64,000 bases of DNA, from the NCBI GenBank assembly GCA_028571685.1, contig CM053141.1, positions 71,285,833-71,349,832 on the forward strand, in the 5' to 3' direction. This DNA comes from Heterohyrax brucei (lineage: Eukaryota; Chordata; Mammalia; Hyracoidea; Procaviidae). Below, one piece after another: positions 12,101-22,464 of the stretch. The position numbers and the translations under genes are program-made. Positions within the stretch are counted from its first letter, which is position 1. Each line of letters starts with the position of its first letter. The notes under the pieces are model-generated. The model saw nothing but the letters and a program-made list of their open reading frames with translations. It was not told where the DNA came from and did no database searches.

Positions 12101-12917
12101 AAAGAAACCTCAATCAACAGAAGAGAAAATAATAAATGGGAACTATTAAGAATCAAACACTTTTGCTCATCCAAAGACTTTATTAATAGCATTAAAAGAA
12201 CACCCACAGAATGGGAAAAAATATTTGGCAACTCTATGTCAGACCGACGCCTGATCTCCATAATCTATAAGATACTACAAAATATCAATAGCCAAGCCAG
12301 CCAAGTGCCGTCGAAAGAAGAAGATAAACCATCCAATTAAGCGATGGGCAAAGGAGATGGACAGACACTTCACTAAAGAGGAGATCCATGCAGCCAAAAA
12401 ACACATGTGGACATGTTCATGATCTTTAGTTATTAAAGAAATTCAAATCAAGACAACAATGAGACACCATCTCACCCCAACAAGATTGGCCATGATCCAG
12501 AAAACACAAAACAACAAATGCTGGAGAGGCTGTGGAGAAAGTGGAACCCTCCTACACTGTTGGTGGAGTTGTAAAATGGTCCAGTCTCTTTGGAAGGCAA
12601 TCTGGCGCTTCCTTAAAAAAATGGATATCGATATACCATTTGACCCAGTAATTCCACTACTTGGAATATATCCTACAGAATCAAGGCCTTTCACACTAAC
12701 GGACACATGCACCAGAATGTTTATTGCAGCACAGTCCACGATAGCAAAAAGATGGAATCTACCCAGATGCTCAACAATAGAAGAATGGATAGGTAAACTA
12801 TGGTACATATACTCAATGGAGCACTACGTGATGATAAAGAATAACGATGATTCCTGGAAACATCTCCTAACCTGGTTTCAACTGGAAGACATTATTTTGA
12901 GTGAAAGTAGTCAGTGA
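9116..12917 (+). pseudogene. L1 ORF2 (endonuclease and reverse transcriptase), broken
   Basis: ORF2p nicks the target and copies L1 RNA. The start is ATG at 9116. The endonuclease keeps LNVNGLNAP, the QETHL glutamate, ADFNTPLS and SDHKAIK. The reverse transcriptase keeps [24 protein letters not shown] and the catalytic FADD at 11207-11218. The C-terminus keeps the Cys/His motif (CWRGCG...HCWWSC, about 12519-12584). Damage: frameshifts between about 9405 and 9530; a double stop at 9959-9964 at a normally TyrGln-like place; TAA at 10934; TGA for a Trp at 11912; TAA near 12067; and a frameshift before 12459. Total length (3.8 kb) is normal for L1. Confidence 0.93.
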
Positions 12918-13963
12918 CAAAAGGACAAATACTGTATGAGACCTCTACGATAAGATCTCAAAAACAGACTTGTGTAAACAAGAAAAGACCCTTTGACAGC
13001 TGCAAGGTAGGGGAGGGAAGTAGGGTGAGGAGGGGAGGGTTTAGTTTAGATAGTTACTAGAAATCTAGTTGGGAGAAAGCGGTGATAGCACACATTAGAA
13101 ACAAGAACAACATTAAGTGGACTTCAGCATAACTTGAGTACTCCTTCCATCTTAACTCAATACTGCAAGGATAGAGTAGCTGGGGCGGGGGGTGGGGGAC
13201 CATGCTCTTAGGCGAATTCCAGGCCAATTGGCACAACTAGCGTTTTGCTAGAAGAGCTCTCTGCACCCCACATTGGTGAGTGGCGTCTGGGGTCTTAAAA
13301 GCTGCCAAGCTGCCATCCGAGGACACAGCAAATGGTCCCAACTCAGCAGGAACAGATTCTCACCGAGGACCAAAATGACATGCAGTAAAGACAACCGAGA
13401 AGACAGAGAGACCCACAACAGTGGGTGCCTACATCCACTTGGGACCGGAAGAACCGGATGGTACCCGGCCACCACCAGTGATAGCCACGATGGAGCTCAC
13501 AGAGAGGAGTCTCACTGGCAACACAAGAATAAAAAGAGGTGCATCATGAGATCTCCATTAAAAGACCTCAATTGATGGTCCAGCGGTTTTGGGGTTCCCC
13601 TGAGAGCATGGCCCCCGGCCCTGATGCTGCCCTTTCCCATAAATTATAACAAAAGTCCACTCTTTGGACAGGAATGGATTGGACTTGGCAATGCAGAGTG
13701 ACCATATATTGGAAGCACTTTATGGTTCTATATATCTACAGGATAGCATCTTGCTGACCTCTGGCTGGAGGAAGGGGAGTGGACTGAGAGGAGGGGAAAG
13801 GAGACTGTTGGGAGGATGAGACATGTATGGAGCAGAGAGGAATAGTGTGCAGTCACCGGACAGGGAGAGCAGTGGAAGCTGCATATAGGTGGGCATGTAA
13901 ATTTATATGTGAATGTACATTTTCACTCAGTTATGTGAAATAAAAATAAAAATTAAAAAAAAA
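12918..13963 (+). other. L1 3' UTR and poly(A) tail
   Basis: About 1 kb after the ORF2 stop, ending with A-rich sequence and oligo(A) at about 13938-13963. It contains two G-rich tracts. Pieces of this 3' UTR recur alone elsewhere in the window (15706, 28855, 29870, 34205, 42425-43075, 53600), marking 5'-truncated insertions of the same L1 lineage. Confidence 0.85.
13011..13039 (+). other. G-quadruplex-like tract in the L1 3' UTR
   Basis: Five GGG or GGGG runs occur within 29 bases with loops of one to five bases. A second G-rich run lies at 13182-13198. L1 3' UTRs of other mammals also carry such tracts. Confidence 0.6.
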
Positions 13964-13978
13964 AAGAAAGAGTCCAAC
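13964..13978 (+). repeat. L1 target-site duplication, right copy
   Basis: Identical to 6730-6744 over 15 bases, directly after the poly(A) tail. Confidence 0.92.
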
Positions 13979-14120
13979 ATTGCTTTGGAGAGCGGACTAA
14001 GCACTGGCACTGGTGCATGGCTTCTCAAGGCGGGTGCTTTGAAGGTGACTGTAGGGATATTCAATAGTAGAATATGTAGCACTTAAAACAAGTCCATGGA
14101 CTTAATTGTCAAAGCTTGTA
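13979..14120 (-). mobile_element. Mariner-type DNA transposon, second half
   Basis: Resumes after the L1 with ATTGCTTTGGAGAGCGGACT and ends with the right terminal repeat (GGACTTAATTGTC), the inverse of the left end at 6463. Confidence 0.78.
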
Positions 14121-14800
14121 TTATGGCCAGATGTTGATGGTTGTTGAATACTGTGTGAGAGAAAGGTAGAGATTCTTTATATTAACAACTTTTGAAGTTT
14201 TCTTAATAAGTTTTTAAAAACTAGCAATGTGTCACAGACCTTAGGCTACAAGGTGTCGTGGTCTTCAAGCATGAATTAATTCACTTGGAGTGTCTAGATC
14301 AACTGGATGCTAATAGCAGACTTTAGGTGTTCCATCATTACCCTACACGTAAGAACAGGGGACGTTCTCATCCTGTGCCCTGGGACAGTCAAGACAGTTC
14401 AAATAGAATCAACTAGTCAGATCTCTGCTAATTGCTCCTTATTTAATGCCCAATTACACAAGCTACAAATCTTGAACTAAATAGATAAAAGTGGAAAAGT
14501 GGTGGTTAGAAGCCATTAAGAGCATGAGGTCATGATTTATCTGGATATGGTTTGGGATGAAAGATAATAAAGCAGATATGAAGGTCTGATGGGGGCATAC
14601 TTGCATTGGGAGGATCCTAGGGAAAATAAACTTAGAGATAGAAGACAAAGGGCATCCCAGCAACATCTCTCAGACAGAAGGAATAATTTTGAGTACAGTA
14701 GTATCTGTCATTCATAGTATTATCTTCTAAGTCAGAATACATGTTAGAATTATGCAGAGTTCAATTAAAAGAGAAAGGCTACACTTGACAAATTAATAAA
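14121..14800. other. CD180 intron 1, nothing recognised
   Basis: No repeat family or coding signal seen. Confidence 0.45.
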
Positions 14801-14970
14801 CCTGACCCTGGCGGTGTAGTGGTTAAGTGCTATGTCTGCTAGCCAAAAGGCGGGCAGTTCAAGTCCTTCAGGTACTCCTTGAAAAGTATGGAAACAAGTC
14901 TACTCTGTCCTATAGAGTCACTATGAATTGCAATTCACTTGATGGCAGTGGGCTTGTTTTTTGTGGTTTA
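14801..14970 (+). mobile_element. AfroSINE, short form
   Basis: tRNA-like head (CCTGGCGGTGTAGTGGTTAAG, A-box region), degenerate B box (GCAGTTCAAGTCC), core and a GGGCTTGTTTTTTG tail. Confidence 0.9.
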
Positions 14971-15705
14971 CGAACTCTTTTGTGGAATTCTCCGTGGGTG
15001 TTGGGAGTGAGTGTGGGGTGGCATCGGTGGATCCATGGGTGCTGGACTGGCAGCTTTGGAACTGATAGGTAGACTGTGATAGCGTGAGATTTAATCACAA
15101 TTCCACAGAAGTAATGATGGCCTGACTTCTGGTAGTCTTGTCAGCAAGCATCCTCCTGTGAACCAGCTCAGTAAAGGGGAAAACTGGACAAGAGCAAAGT
15201 TCCTGGGTCTGGGGAAGGGTACAGTTATTAGAATCTGCTGGCCAGAGAACTATCACTCCTTTCCAGGCCAGGGCAGAATTTCGGTTGAAGTGAGTGAATT
15301 TTCTGCTGTCAGTCACCCTGGGAGGAGACGTTAGGAAATATGACCCCTGAGTGCCTGCCTCATGTGCTTTTGAACCTGCACCACGGGCAGGCTGATTTAA
15401 ATGCTGATCTCCAAACAGAGAGTAAGCCCCACTTACTTTGTAAATGTTCTACTTTTCTACATGTGCTTGAAATACCAGTACACATATATTTTTAAGTAGT
15501 CACTAATGGTTTAGATCTGGGGTAAAGAGCTATTAAGGAGATTGTTGTCTGTCTTAAATAATAGTTTGCTTATTGCAGTGTATGGTACAGAGTAAAAAAC
15601 CTTTTTTTTAAGCTGATTTTTATCATCTAATATAAGTTTACTTGTTTGAAAATACAGTTGTCCTGGATCTATTCTGATGTATGCTGTTTTGGGGGGGGGG
15701 GCGCT
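14971..15705. other. CD180 intron 1, nothing recognised
   Basis: No repeat or exon identified. A long poly-G run lies at about 15691-15701. Confidence 0.45.
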
Positions 15706-15915
15706 TTCAATTTTTGTTTTATTGTGATTAAGTGAAAGTATACAATCCAAATGCAGCTGTTTCTGCTCTTCTTGCCCTGTGACAGCATGTTCCTCCTTCT
15801 CCTTCTATACTTGTCGTATCCTCTTAACAAGCTCCTGTCCCCTCCTCTCCACCCTCTTCTCTCCCATCTAGAAAGAGACTAGGATGACAGCATCCTATAA
15901 ATGCATAGAGTGATT
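15706..15915 (-). mobile_element. L1 3' end fragment
   Basis: The reverse complement matches the 3' end of the full-length L1 and the fragment at 29870: GTTTTATTGTGATTAAGTG at the tail side, and GATGACAGCATCCTATA further in. A 5'-truncated copy. Confidence 0.7.
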
Positions 15916-17519
15916 TGAGCTGCTTTTAAGCATTGTTATAGCATGTTTTACCGTAGTTTAGTTTTACTTAGTTTTGGGTGTACATAGGACAATTTATAAA
16001 ATCTTATGTTGTCTTTTGTTTGCACCCCTCTTTTTCTCCTTCACCTTCCCGTCATCTCCTTTGTCTGATGGCCTTCCTTTTGCTTCTCTCCTTCCTCTCT
16101 ACCCTGCTTTCTTTTTAGTAATCACTTCATTTCCCTTTCTGCTTGTGGCGTTTCTCCAGCTGGCTCCACATGAGTTTGTTCAAACCTTCCAGCCTCATCT
16201 TTCTCTGACCACACAGTGTCACACTAACTAGATGCTGCAGTGAGACTGCGCAGCTCTGAGAAAGACATGTGCCACCAAACTCCAGGTTCACAGCTTTCCC
16301 CAGAGTGCAGTGTAGACAGGCCTGCTCGACTGGAAATGGAAGCCCGCAGACATCCTCCCCTCTCAAGTGCAATGCTTTCATGATTTTAATTGCTTTTTTC
16401 TTTACTCATTCCAATTTCTGCTTAGCGGTGCACTTTTTTACGGCATGCTCATCTACAGGAAATCTTCAGTTTTCATCTGTATTGTGGCAATATTATAACT
16501 GTCACTGATGAAAGTGGCATATTTATATTTCCCTGTAATTCATCCTTCACTTTATAGACCCAAAGTCCTCCAGGCACTGCCACAAATCCATACCATGTCC
16601 TTGAAAAATACACTTTGCATTTGAAACTAGATTTAGCTGATGGATGGGGCTTTGGGGGGGGGGTACATGTTGCCCAGCACTTGGCTGGTACCCATGAATA
16701 TGGACAGCCCATGCAGAATATGCATGTGCAGCTGCTGCCCCAATAGTTACTACGATTGGTATTAACTTTGAGAAAACATTTTGTCCCCCCCTCATTGGCA
16801 TAACCAATTTTCCATCCGTTTGGAGAAAAGGGGCTTTCCTTAATTTGACTTGCTCTATTCCGGCCCCACAGCACAAGGTCAGCCAGCACTGACAGTTCTC
16901 TCCTTCCCCTGAATATGTAAGCATCCATAAAACTGAAATTATTCTGTGCCTCAGCCTCTAGCGTGCTTCACCAAGCCTTCACTGCGCTGGTGTGATAGAG
17001 AACACTGAAGACCGAGGAGACGCTCCAGCCAGTAGCCAGAGGGAATGCCTAGAATACAGAGAGGCAGCGAAATGAAATTCTTCGGATTTGACTCCGTAGA
17101 GAAATGAGAGCAGATTGATAGCACTACCAAGGAGTATCCAGAGCCCACCTTAAGCCTGGGCCATAGCATTAAATAATCTCCAGGTAGGTGGGAACTGTGA
17201 TTAAATCTCCGCCTTTGATTCCTAGGAGGAAAAGGATGAGGACGGAGGCTGCTACAGGAATTTCAAACCAGACACGTTGAAGAGAACGCAGTGGGCTCAG
17301 CACCTGTGGCCCCCTCCCGAGTAGCTTTCGCACTCACAACCCTGTACAATTAAAGTTGACATTAAGGATGATGACACTGAAGCACCTTGTGATCTGGAAT
17401 TAAAGGAAGCATTAAATTGTTTGTTAGCATAGTGTACTTTTAAGGCAGGAAACACACACACATATACACAGGAATATCATTATTCTCCTTTTTATTGTTG
17501 TTGACTGGAAATTTACCTG
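15916..17519. other. CD180 intron 1, mostly unassigned
   Basis: Contains a pyrimidine-rich stretch at about 16015-16135 and a G9 run near 16653-16661. A 151-codon minus-strand ORF at 16473-16928 shows no domain I can name. No repeat family is recognised. Confidence 0.4.
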
Positions 17520-17645
17520 GAAAAAAAAAACTGCCATTGAGTCGATTTCAACTCCTGGTGGCTCCATGTGTTTCAGAGTAGAATGTAAGTCCATAGGGTT
17601 TTCAACAGTGTCATTTTTCAGCAGTAGATTGCCGGAGTTCCAGGA
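17520..17645 (-). mobile_element. AfroSINE, long form, truncated
   Basis: Starts with oligo(A) and CTGCCATTGAGTCGATTTC, continues to the middle segment (GTCATTTTTCAGCAGTAGATTGCC) and then stops. Confidence 0.8.
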
Positions 17646-18393
17646 CAGCGGGATGACAGTGCAACAGAGAGTGCAAAGGTATCATGCAGAAGCACCACCC
17701 CAGGGGCCAGCCGCTGCCGTTGCACCCAGGGCCAGGACAGCTGCAGGAACCCGGGCTTCTGCTGCTCTCCCAGGTGGGCACTCACTCCTGCAAGTGCAGC
17801 CTCCGTGCTCTCTACGAGCTCGTGTGACCGTTTCCTAGAGACTCAGCCTTCTGTTTCTTTGGATCTTAGTACATGGTTACTTCCTAGACTCTCCTCTTCT
17901 GTTTTGGGTAGCTCCCAGGAGGCAGAACTCTTTTCGGGTGTGATCTCTCACAGCTGACAGTATTGGGAGAAGCCATGTAGAGTTTATGACTGCTGCCCTA
18001 TGCCCACTTCCACCGCAATACAGGGGGCATTTATTTGCTGATGACCCGCCACGCACGGGGCCGTGTGTCAATCAGCTTGTCTCTGGCTGCATCTCTGTGC
18101 AGCATTCTTTACACAGCATAACACCCCATGTGTGACATCTGTATATGCAGTCCCTTTCCCCTCCAGATACTCATTTGCATTTTTTCAATCAGGATCTTAT
18201 TTTGTTGCTTTCTGCTGCATCTCTAACTCCTTGCCATCCCACTGTATTTTCTCTCCTCACGAGTGTTGAAATCATTTTCTAATTTAGACCCCTTTGCATT
18301 TCATGCAGTTGCCGATCGCTACCTTTTGACTGTCTTATCTGCATTTGTCACAGGCCACACCCAGCTCTAGTGTGCGTGAGGTGTCTGGGGCAG
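17646..18393. other. CD180 intron 1, unassigned, partly GC-rich
   Basis: A GC-richer block lies at about 17690-17850. No conserved ORF or repeat recognised. Confidence 0.4.
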
Positions 18394-18881
18394 TGTTTTA
18401 GTCAGCTAGTGCTGCTCTAGCAGAAACCCTACAACATGGATGCCTTTAAAAAGAGAAATGTTTAATCTTACAAAGTCCAGTAGGTTAAAAGTTGGTATTC
18501 AGGATATCTGCTCCAGGGGAAGGCTTTCTCCCTTATAGGCTCTGGAAGAAAGTCCTTGTGTTGTATTAGTCTTCGTTCAGGGAGCATCTTGGCACAGGAA
18601 CCTCAGGCCACACTCTTTTCCTGGTGCTACTTTCTTGATGGTGTGAAGTTCCCCATTCTCTTTGCCAGGTTTTTTTCTTTTGTATCTCAAGAGAGGGCCT
18701 CAAGGCACAAAACAAACTTACACATTGCATCTTGCTCTACCAACACAACTGCTGCCTACCCAACTTTATTAACATCGGAGAAGTAGGAATTCCAACATGG
18801 AGGAACATCACACAATACCAGGAATTATGGCACAGCCAAACTGTTGCAGTTTTTTTTAGGAAAAACATTGAACCTATGACC
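18394..18881 (-). mobile_element. MaLR/ERVL-like solo LTR
   Basis: The complement of the LTR family seen complete at 30969-31516. Markers: TTTTAGTCAGCTAGTGCTGCT at the 3' side, GCTCCAGGGGAAGGC, GCACAGGAACCTCAGG, and a terminal AACCTATGACCA. About 490 bp, no internal retroviral genes. Confidence 0.75.
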
Positions 18882-18973
18882 AGCACCGAAACCCAAACTT
18901 CCCTCAATAATCACTCATCTATCCCAGAGAGAGCAAGCTGACTGAGCTAAACGTCAGAGTAACAACTGCTGTT

Positions 18974-19159
18974 CTTGTTAGCTGTTGTTGAGTGGACCTC
19001 ATTCCAGCAGGCCCAACATTGCGTGGTCCTGTGTCATTCTCATGATCCCTTGCCTCCATTGACAGGCAAGTGGTGGCTAGACACGTGGTACATTAGTTGG
19101 GAAAGATCCAAAGTCTCCCCGCATGGAAGGTGAGAATTCTACCACTGAACCACTAGTGC
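18974..19159 (-). mobile_element. tRNA-Gly-headed SINE with RTE-like tail, internally deleted
   Basis: On the minus strand, 19159-19086 is a diverged tRNA-Gly: GTGGTTCAGTGGTAGAATTC (A box and D arm), then CATGCGGGGAGA, then an acceptor stem ending TGTA-CCA with an encoded CCA. It continues with GCCACCACTTGCCTGTCAATG, then the RTE-type tail (CACAGGACCACGCAATG ... AACAACAGCTAACAA). It is a SINE, not a tRNA gene. The central body is shorter than in the copy at 39925. Confidence 0.75.
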
Positions 19160-19296
19160 CCCTCAGGGTAAAAATTTCTCTCTGGAAACAAAACAAAACT
19201 TATGAGTGCGCACAGCTTAATGTTTTGTTGTCAATCTGCCATCCTCCAGGGAAATGGCATTCTGATGACAGATCAAGCCGCTCCTAGGCATACCCC

Positions 19297-19432
19297 GGAA
19301 ACCCCGGTGATACAGTGGGTAAGTGCTACGGTTGCTAACTGAAAGGTCAGTGGTTTGAATCCAGTAGATGTTCTGTAGAAACTCTATGGGGCAGATCTAC
19401 TCTGTTTTATAGGGTCCCTGAGTCAATTTATT
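19297..19432 (+). mobile_element. AfroSINE, short form
   Basis: Head GGAAACCCCGGTGATACAG, B box GGTTTGAATCC, and a core up to CCCTGAGTCAATTT. Confidence 0.88.
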
Positions 19433-19496
19433 AAAGATTTATGCACTTACTCACCAAAAACCTGGATAAGGATGTCCAAAGTAGCATCATTTATAG

Positions 19497-19691
19497 CCCA
19501 CTGCCTTCAAGTCGATTCTGACTCATAATGACCCTCAAGGAAGAGAGTAGAACTGCTCCAGGGAGTGTCCAAGGACCTATGAGTCAGAATCGACTTGAAG
19601 GCAATGGATTTAGCGTCAGTGGGTACCTGACAGATTTGAACTGCTGACCTTCTGGTTACCAGACATGACCACTCACCACCAGGGTTTCCAG
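19497..19691 (-). mobile_element. AfroSINE with an inverted internal duplication
   Basis: A short-form minus-strand copy whose middle is interrupted by a piece of its own 3' region in reverse. 19502-19526 and 19579-19603 are a perfect 25-bp inverted repeat separated by 52 bases. Confidence 0.85.
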
Positions 19692-19707
19692 TATCGTTCA
19701 TAGCCAG

Positions 19708-19869
19708 AAAAACAAACTCAGTGCCATTGAGTCAATGCTGACTCTTAGTGACCCTATATGACAGAGTAGAACCGTTCCACAGAGTTTCCAAGGAGTGCCT
19801 GGCAGATTAGAACTCTGACCTTATGGTTGGCAGACGTAGCCCTTAACCACTATGCCACCACAGTTTCCA
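19708..19869 (-). mobile_element. AfroSINE, short form
   Basis: Complete from AAAACAAACTCAGTGCC to TATGCCACCACAGTTTCC, directly after the preceding SINE. Confidence 0.92.
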
Positions 19870-19872
19870 TGG

Positions 19873-20285
19873 CATCATTCACAACAGCCTCCAAGCTGGA
19901 AATAATGCACATGTCCATTCACAGTAAAATAGATAAATGAAACAGAATACCGTTCAGCAATAAAAATGGACAAATAATTGCTGCATAAAACTTCATAGAG
20001 AAATCTCACAAATTTAATACTGAGTGAAAGAAGCCAAGCATACAAGTACACACTGTATGTTTCCATACACACAAAGTTTAACAACAGGCAAAGCCAGTCT
20101 GTGACGATAGAAGTTAGAGAAGCAGACTCCTTGGGATGGGAGGGGGCTTCCGAGGTGCTGAAACCTTCTGTTCTGTCTGTGCTCCTGTTAGCGAAATGTG
20201 TTCATTTGGTGAGAATCCATCAACCTGGACACTTACGATTTTTGACTGTTTCTGTATCTACATTTTACTTCAATACAAAAATTTT
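19873..20285 (+). mobile_element. Old L1M 3' region
   Basis: Shows the L1 ORF2 C-terminal and 3' UTR text order: CACATGTCCATTCACAG, CAGCAATAAAAATGGAC, GAGTGAAAGAAGCCAAGC. Diverged, with an A-rich end near 20280. Confidence 0.7.
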
Positions 20286-22374
20286 ATGAATTCAAGACAA
20301 AGAAAATCAAAAAATAAAACTTTGTGTTCAAGATAAAGGCTGCTTAGCTGACACTGATCATGTGAACACGTATTCAGCATGTGGTCAGTTATGCGTAAAC
20401 TGGAGGGGAAGAACAAAAGAGGAAAAGAAAGTGAAAAGACAAGGCAAAGAGGAGCAGGAAATACGTGTAATCTGATGAATTACAAAGCTGGTATAAAGTG
20501 CACTTGGAAAGGGCCACACTCTTAAGGGACAAGGCTGCCCTCCCTATGGCTCTCACATTCTTCCCACCATGATTCGGAATTGACTTGTCAAGAGTGCCTT
20601 TTTGGCTTTTGCCTGCAGCCTAGAAGTTAAGGGCATGGTCTCCTCCAACTTTTTATGTCCCCTATCCCTATTATTCGCATAATAAGGGCTCAGTAAGTAA
20701 CGTTAGAATCCTGCAGTCAAGAATTCACACAGGACAGAAAAGGCAAAAAAAAAAAAAGTATGGATACAATGTTAACTGAGAAAGACATAAGGCCATTTAA
20801 AATTGGGGACCCTGGTGCAGTTGGGAACCTGCATTGGAAGGTTTCAGTCTCCCCTGACTTATCCAAAAATGAAATTTCTCTCAGAGGATTGGGCCTAGAG
20901 ATCCTGTGGCCCTCTGCAGCGATTCTGGGACCTGGAGAGCACTGAAGTTCCTGGAACAGGGAGCAAAAGGCCTGGAGTCCTCTCCCTGCCTCTTCCTCCT
21001 TGTCCTCTGCTGAAGCAGGAGCCATCTGCAAAAAGAACTGGCAGCTCCGAGGTCTGACATCCTCAGCTGGAAGCTGAATTGGCCCTGCATTACCACAGGC
21101 TTTCCAAAATTTCCCAGCAAGGCTGGTCCTTCCTGGCTCTTCCTTTGTAGGTTTCAGAAGGCTTTGCACTGAGACAGAGATTTGAGAGTTGAACTGTCAG
21201 GCTTGAGAGGGAGACATTTAAAATAGACTGCAGGAAGGTGAGCTGCAATTTGATGGTAATACTATCACATCTGGTGATATTTATATCACGTGCATTGAGT
21301 ATAAATTGCATTGATCACTGAGGGGATGGTGTCCCACATCTAGATCCTTGCTAATCTGCCTACAAATCTTCTTGAAATTGCCACACCAGCTTGACTAATG
21401 AACAGACTTCCCCCCTTTCTAGTCTCATTTTCCCTGAGCTTTGTGTCTTCCCTTGGCCTGAGTGCATCCCAATTGTCCTCATATGAGGCTAACACAGTTC
21501 ATTTTTGTCTCTAGGCCTTATTTGAGGCCTAGCCTTGATTCTCACTCTTCTTTGGCAGGTCTTGTTCTTGACTACAGCCATTCTGAGTTGAGATGCCAGG
21601 AGCTGCCTCTGTGCCATTCCACATTCTGCTTTCTTCTTGGAACAGGCCACTCTTGGCTCTTAACCTTCTTTCTGCCACAAGCCAGTGACGACTTGACAAG
21701 CCACTAAGATTGACTGTCCTTCCTCCTTACAGCCCTCTTCAGAGGCAGACCACGTGGGACTGGATACTTGCCTGGGTCAGATACAGTGGGAGGAGGTTTG
21801 AAGTATTTTAGAAATTAAGAGATGGAAGCCCTTCTCCATTCTCTCTCTTGCTACCTCTATTGAGAACTTCTCCCAGGTTGAAAATATTGTTATAACCCCA
21901 AACAGAAGGTGTAATTTGGCTTTCTTCTCAGATTTTACTCTGTGAGGTTAGTACAACAGATGGAGTGTTGTCCAACTCAAGAAGAAAGCCAGACTCATTG
22001 AGGGTGATCTTTCAAATGCTCCCAAACCTGGTGCAGTTCTTTCTTTACTAGTCCCTTCTCTGACAGCCAGGAAACTATTTGAGGTAGAGGCCATGTACTA
22101 GATTGCTAGACAAATAGTCCCTCCATCCCCATAGCATGATGAAGGTTTGAGGTTTGGATATTCGCACAGAGCCACAGTTTGTCTCATTGTTTCAAGTGGG
22201 ATTAACTCGGGGAGGGGGTAGAAATTATTGAAGAAGAAGAAAACTCATGTCTCCCTACCAAGATTCTACCAGATGGTCCCCTGGCTGAGCTTTTTGGCTC
22301 AAATAAGACTGCCTGCTGAATCTGAAAATTAGCAATCAGTTTAATCTGAATAAAGACAAAAAGTTAAGACTTAC
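20286..22374. other. CD180 intron 1 near exon 1, no repeat recognised
   Basis: About 2 kb of largely unique-looking sequence up to the exon 1 donor. Contains poly(A) at about 20746-20758. ORFs (for example 20717-21169, minus) lack recognisable domains. As promoter-proximal intron it is a plausible place for CD180 enhancers, but no motif proves that. Confidence 0.45.
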
Positions 22375-22464
22375 CTCAGTGCACTTCTGATTTGAGGAGG
22401 TGATAACCTGGCAGCCCGCAGAAAACAGCACAGCCAAAAGCAAGCAGCTGAAGTCAGGAGCCAT
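22375..22464 (-). CDS. CD180: CD180 exon 1, coding part with start codon and signal peptide
   Basis: Thirty codons run from ATG at 22464 down to a GTAAGT donor beginning at 22374. The peptide starts MAPDFSCLLLAVLFSAGC, a typical signal peptide with a hydrophobic core, and ends SSNQKCTE. This matches the first coding exon of mammalian CD180 in length, phase (0) and sequence. The start is chosen because it is the conserved CD180 start and gives a signal peptide. The exon is too short to appear as a long ORF. It lies about 18.4 kb from exon 2 and fixes the 5' end of the gene and its direction (right to left). The 5' UTR and transcription start should lie just above 22464 but cannot be fixed from sequence. 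Confidence 0.95.

Larger units (their letters stand above)
6745..13963 (+). mobile_element. Full-length L1 retrotransposon, afrotherian lineage, inactivated
   Basis: A 7.2-kb non-LTR retrotransposon inserted in CD180 intron 1, antisense to the gene. Parts in order: a GC-richer 5' UTR (6745-7742) opening with a YY1-type site; ORF1 remains (7743-8695); an unusually long spacer (8696-9115); ORF2 remains (9116-12917) with endonuclease, reverse transcriptase and Cys-rich C-terminus; a 1-kb 3' UTR; and a poly(A) tail ending about 13963. Perfect 15-bp target duplications flank it, so it is a complete insertion by target-primed reverse transcription. Frameshifts in both ORFs and several stops in ORF2 make it non-autonomous. 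A sister copy lies at 58665-61264 on the other strand. Confidence 0.95.

Noticed and set aside
15691..15701. Poly-G run as a functional element
   Set aside because: A single homopolymer, prone to sequencing error; no quadruplex pattern around it.
16473..16928. 151-codon ORF on the minus strand, with an overlapping 125-codon ORF in another frame
   Set aside because: I considered a retroviral remnant because of Trp/Cys-rich text, but no ordered motif of a viral protein could be recognised, and both frames are equally open. Left as unassigned intron.
19086..19159. Functional tRNA-Gly gene
   Set aside because: Stem mismatches, a damaged T arm, an encoded CCA and the downstream RTE tail all indicate a SINE head, not a tRNA gene.
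20717..21169. 150-codon ORF near CD180 exon 1
   Set aside because: No family resemblance; lies in intron 1 with no splice pattern or conservation evidence available.
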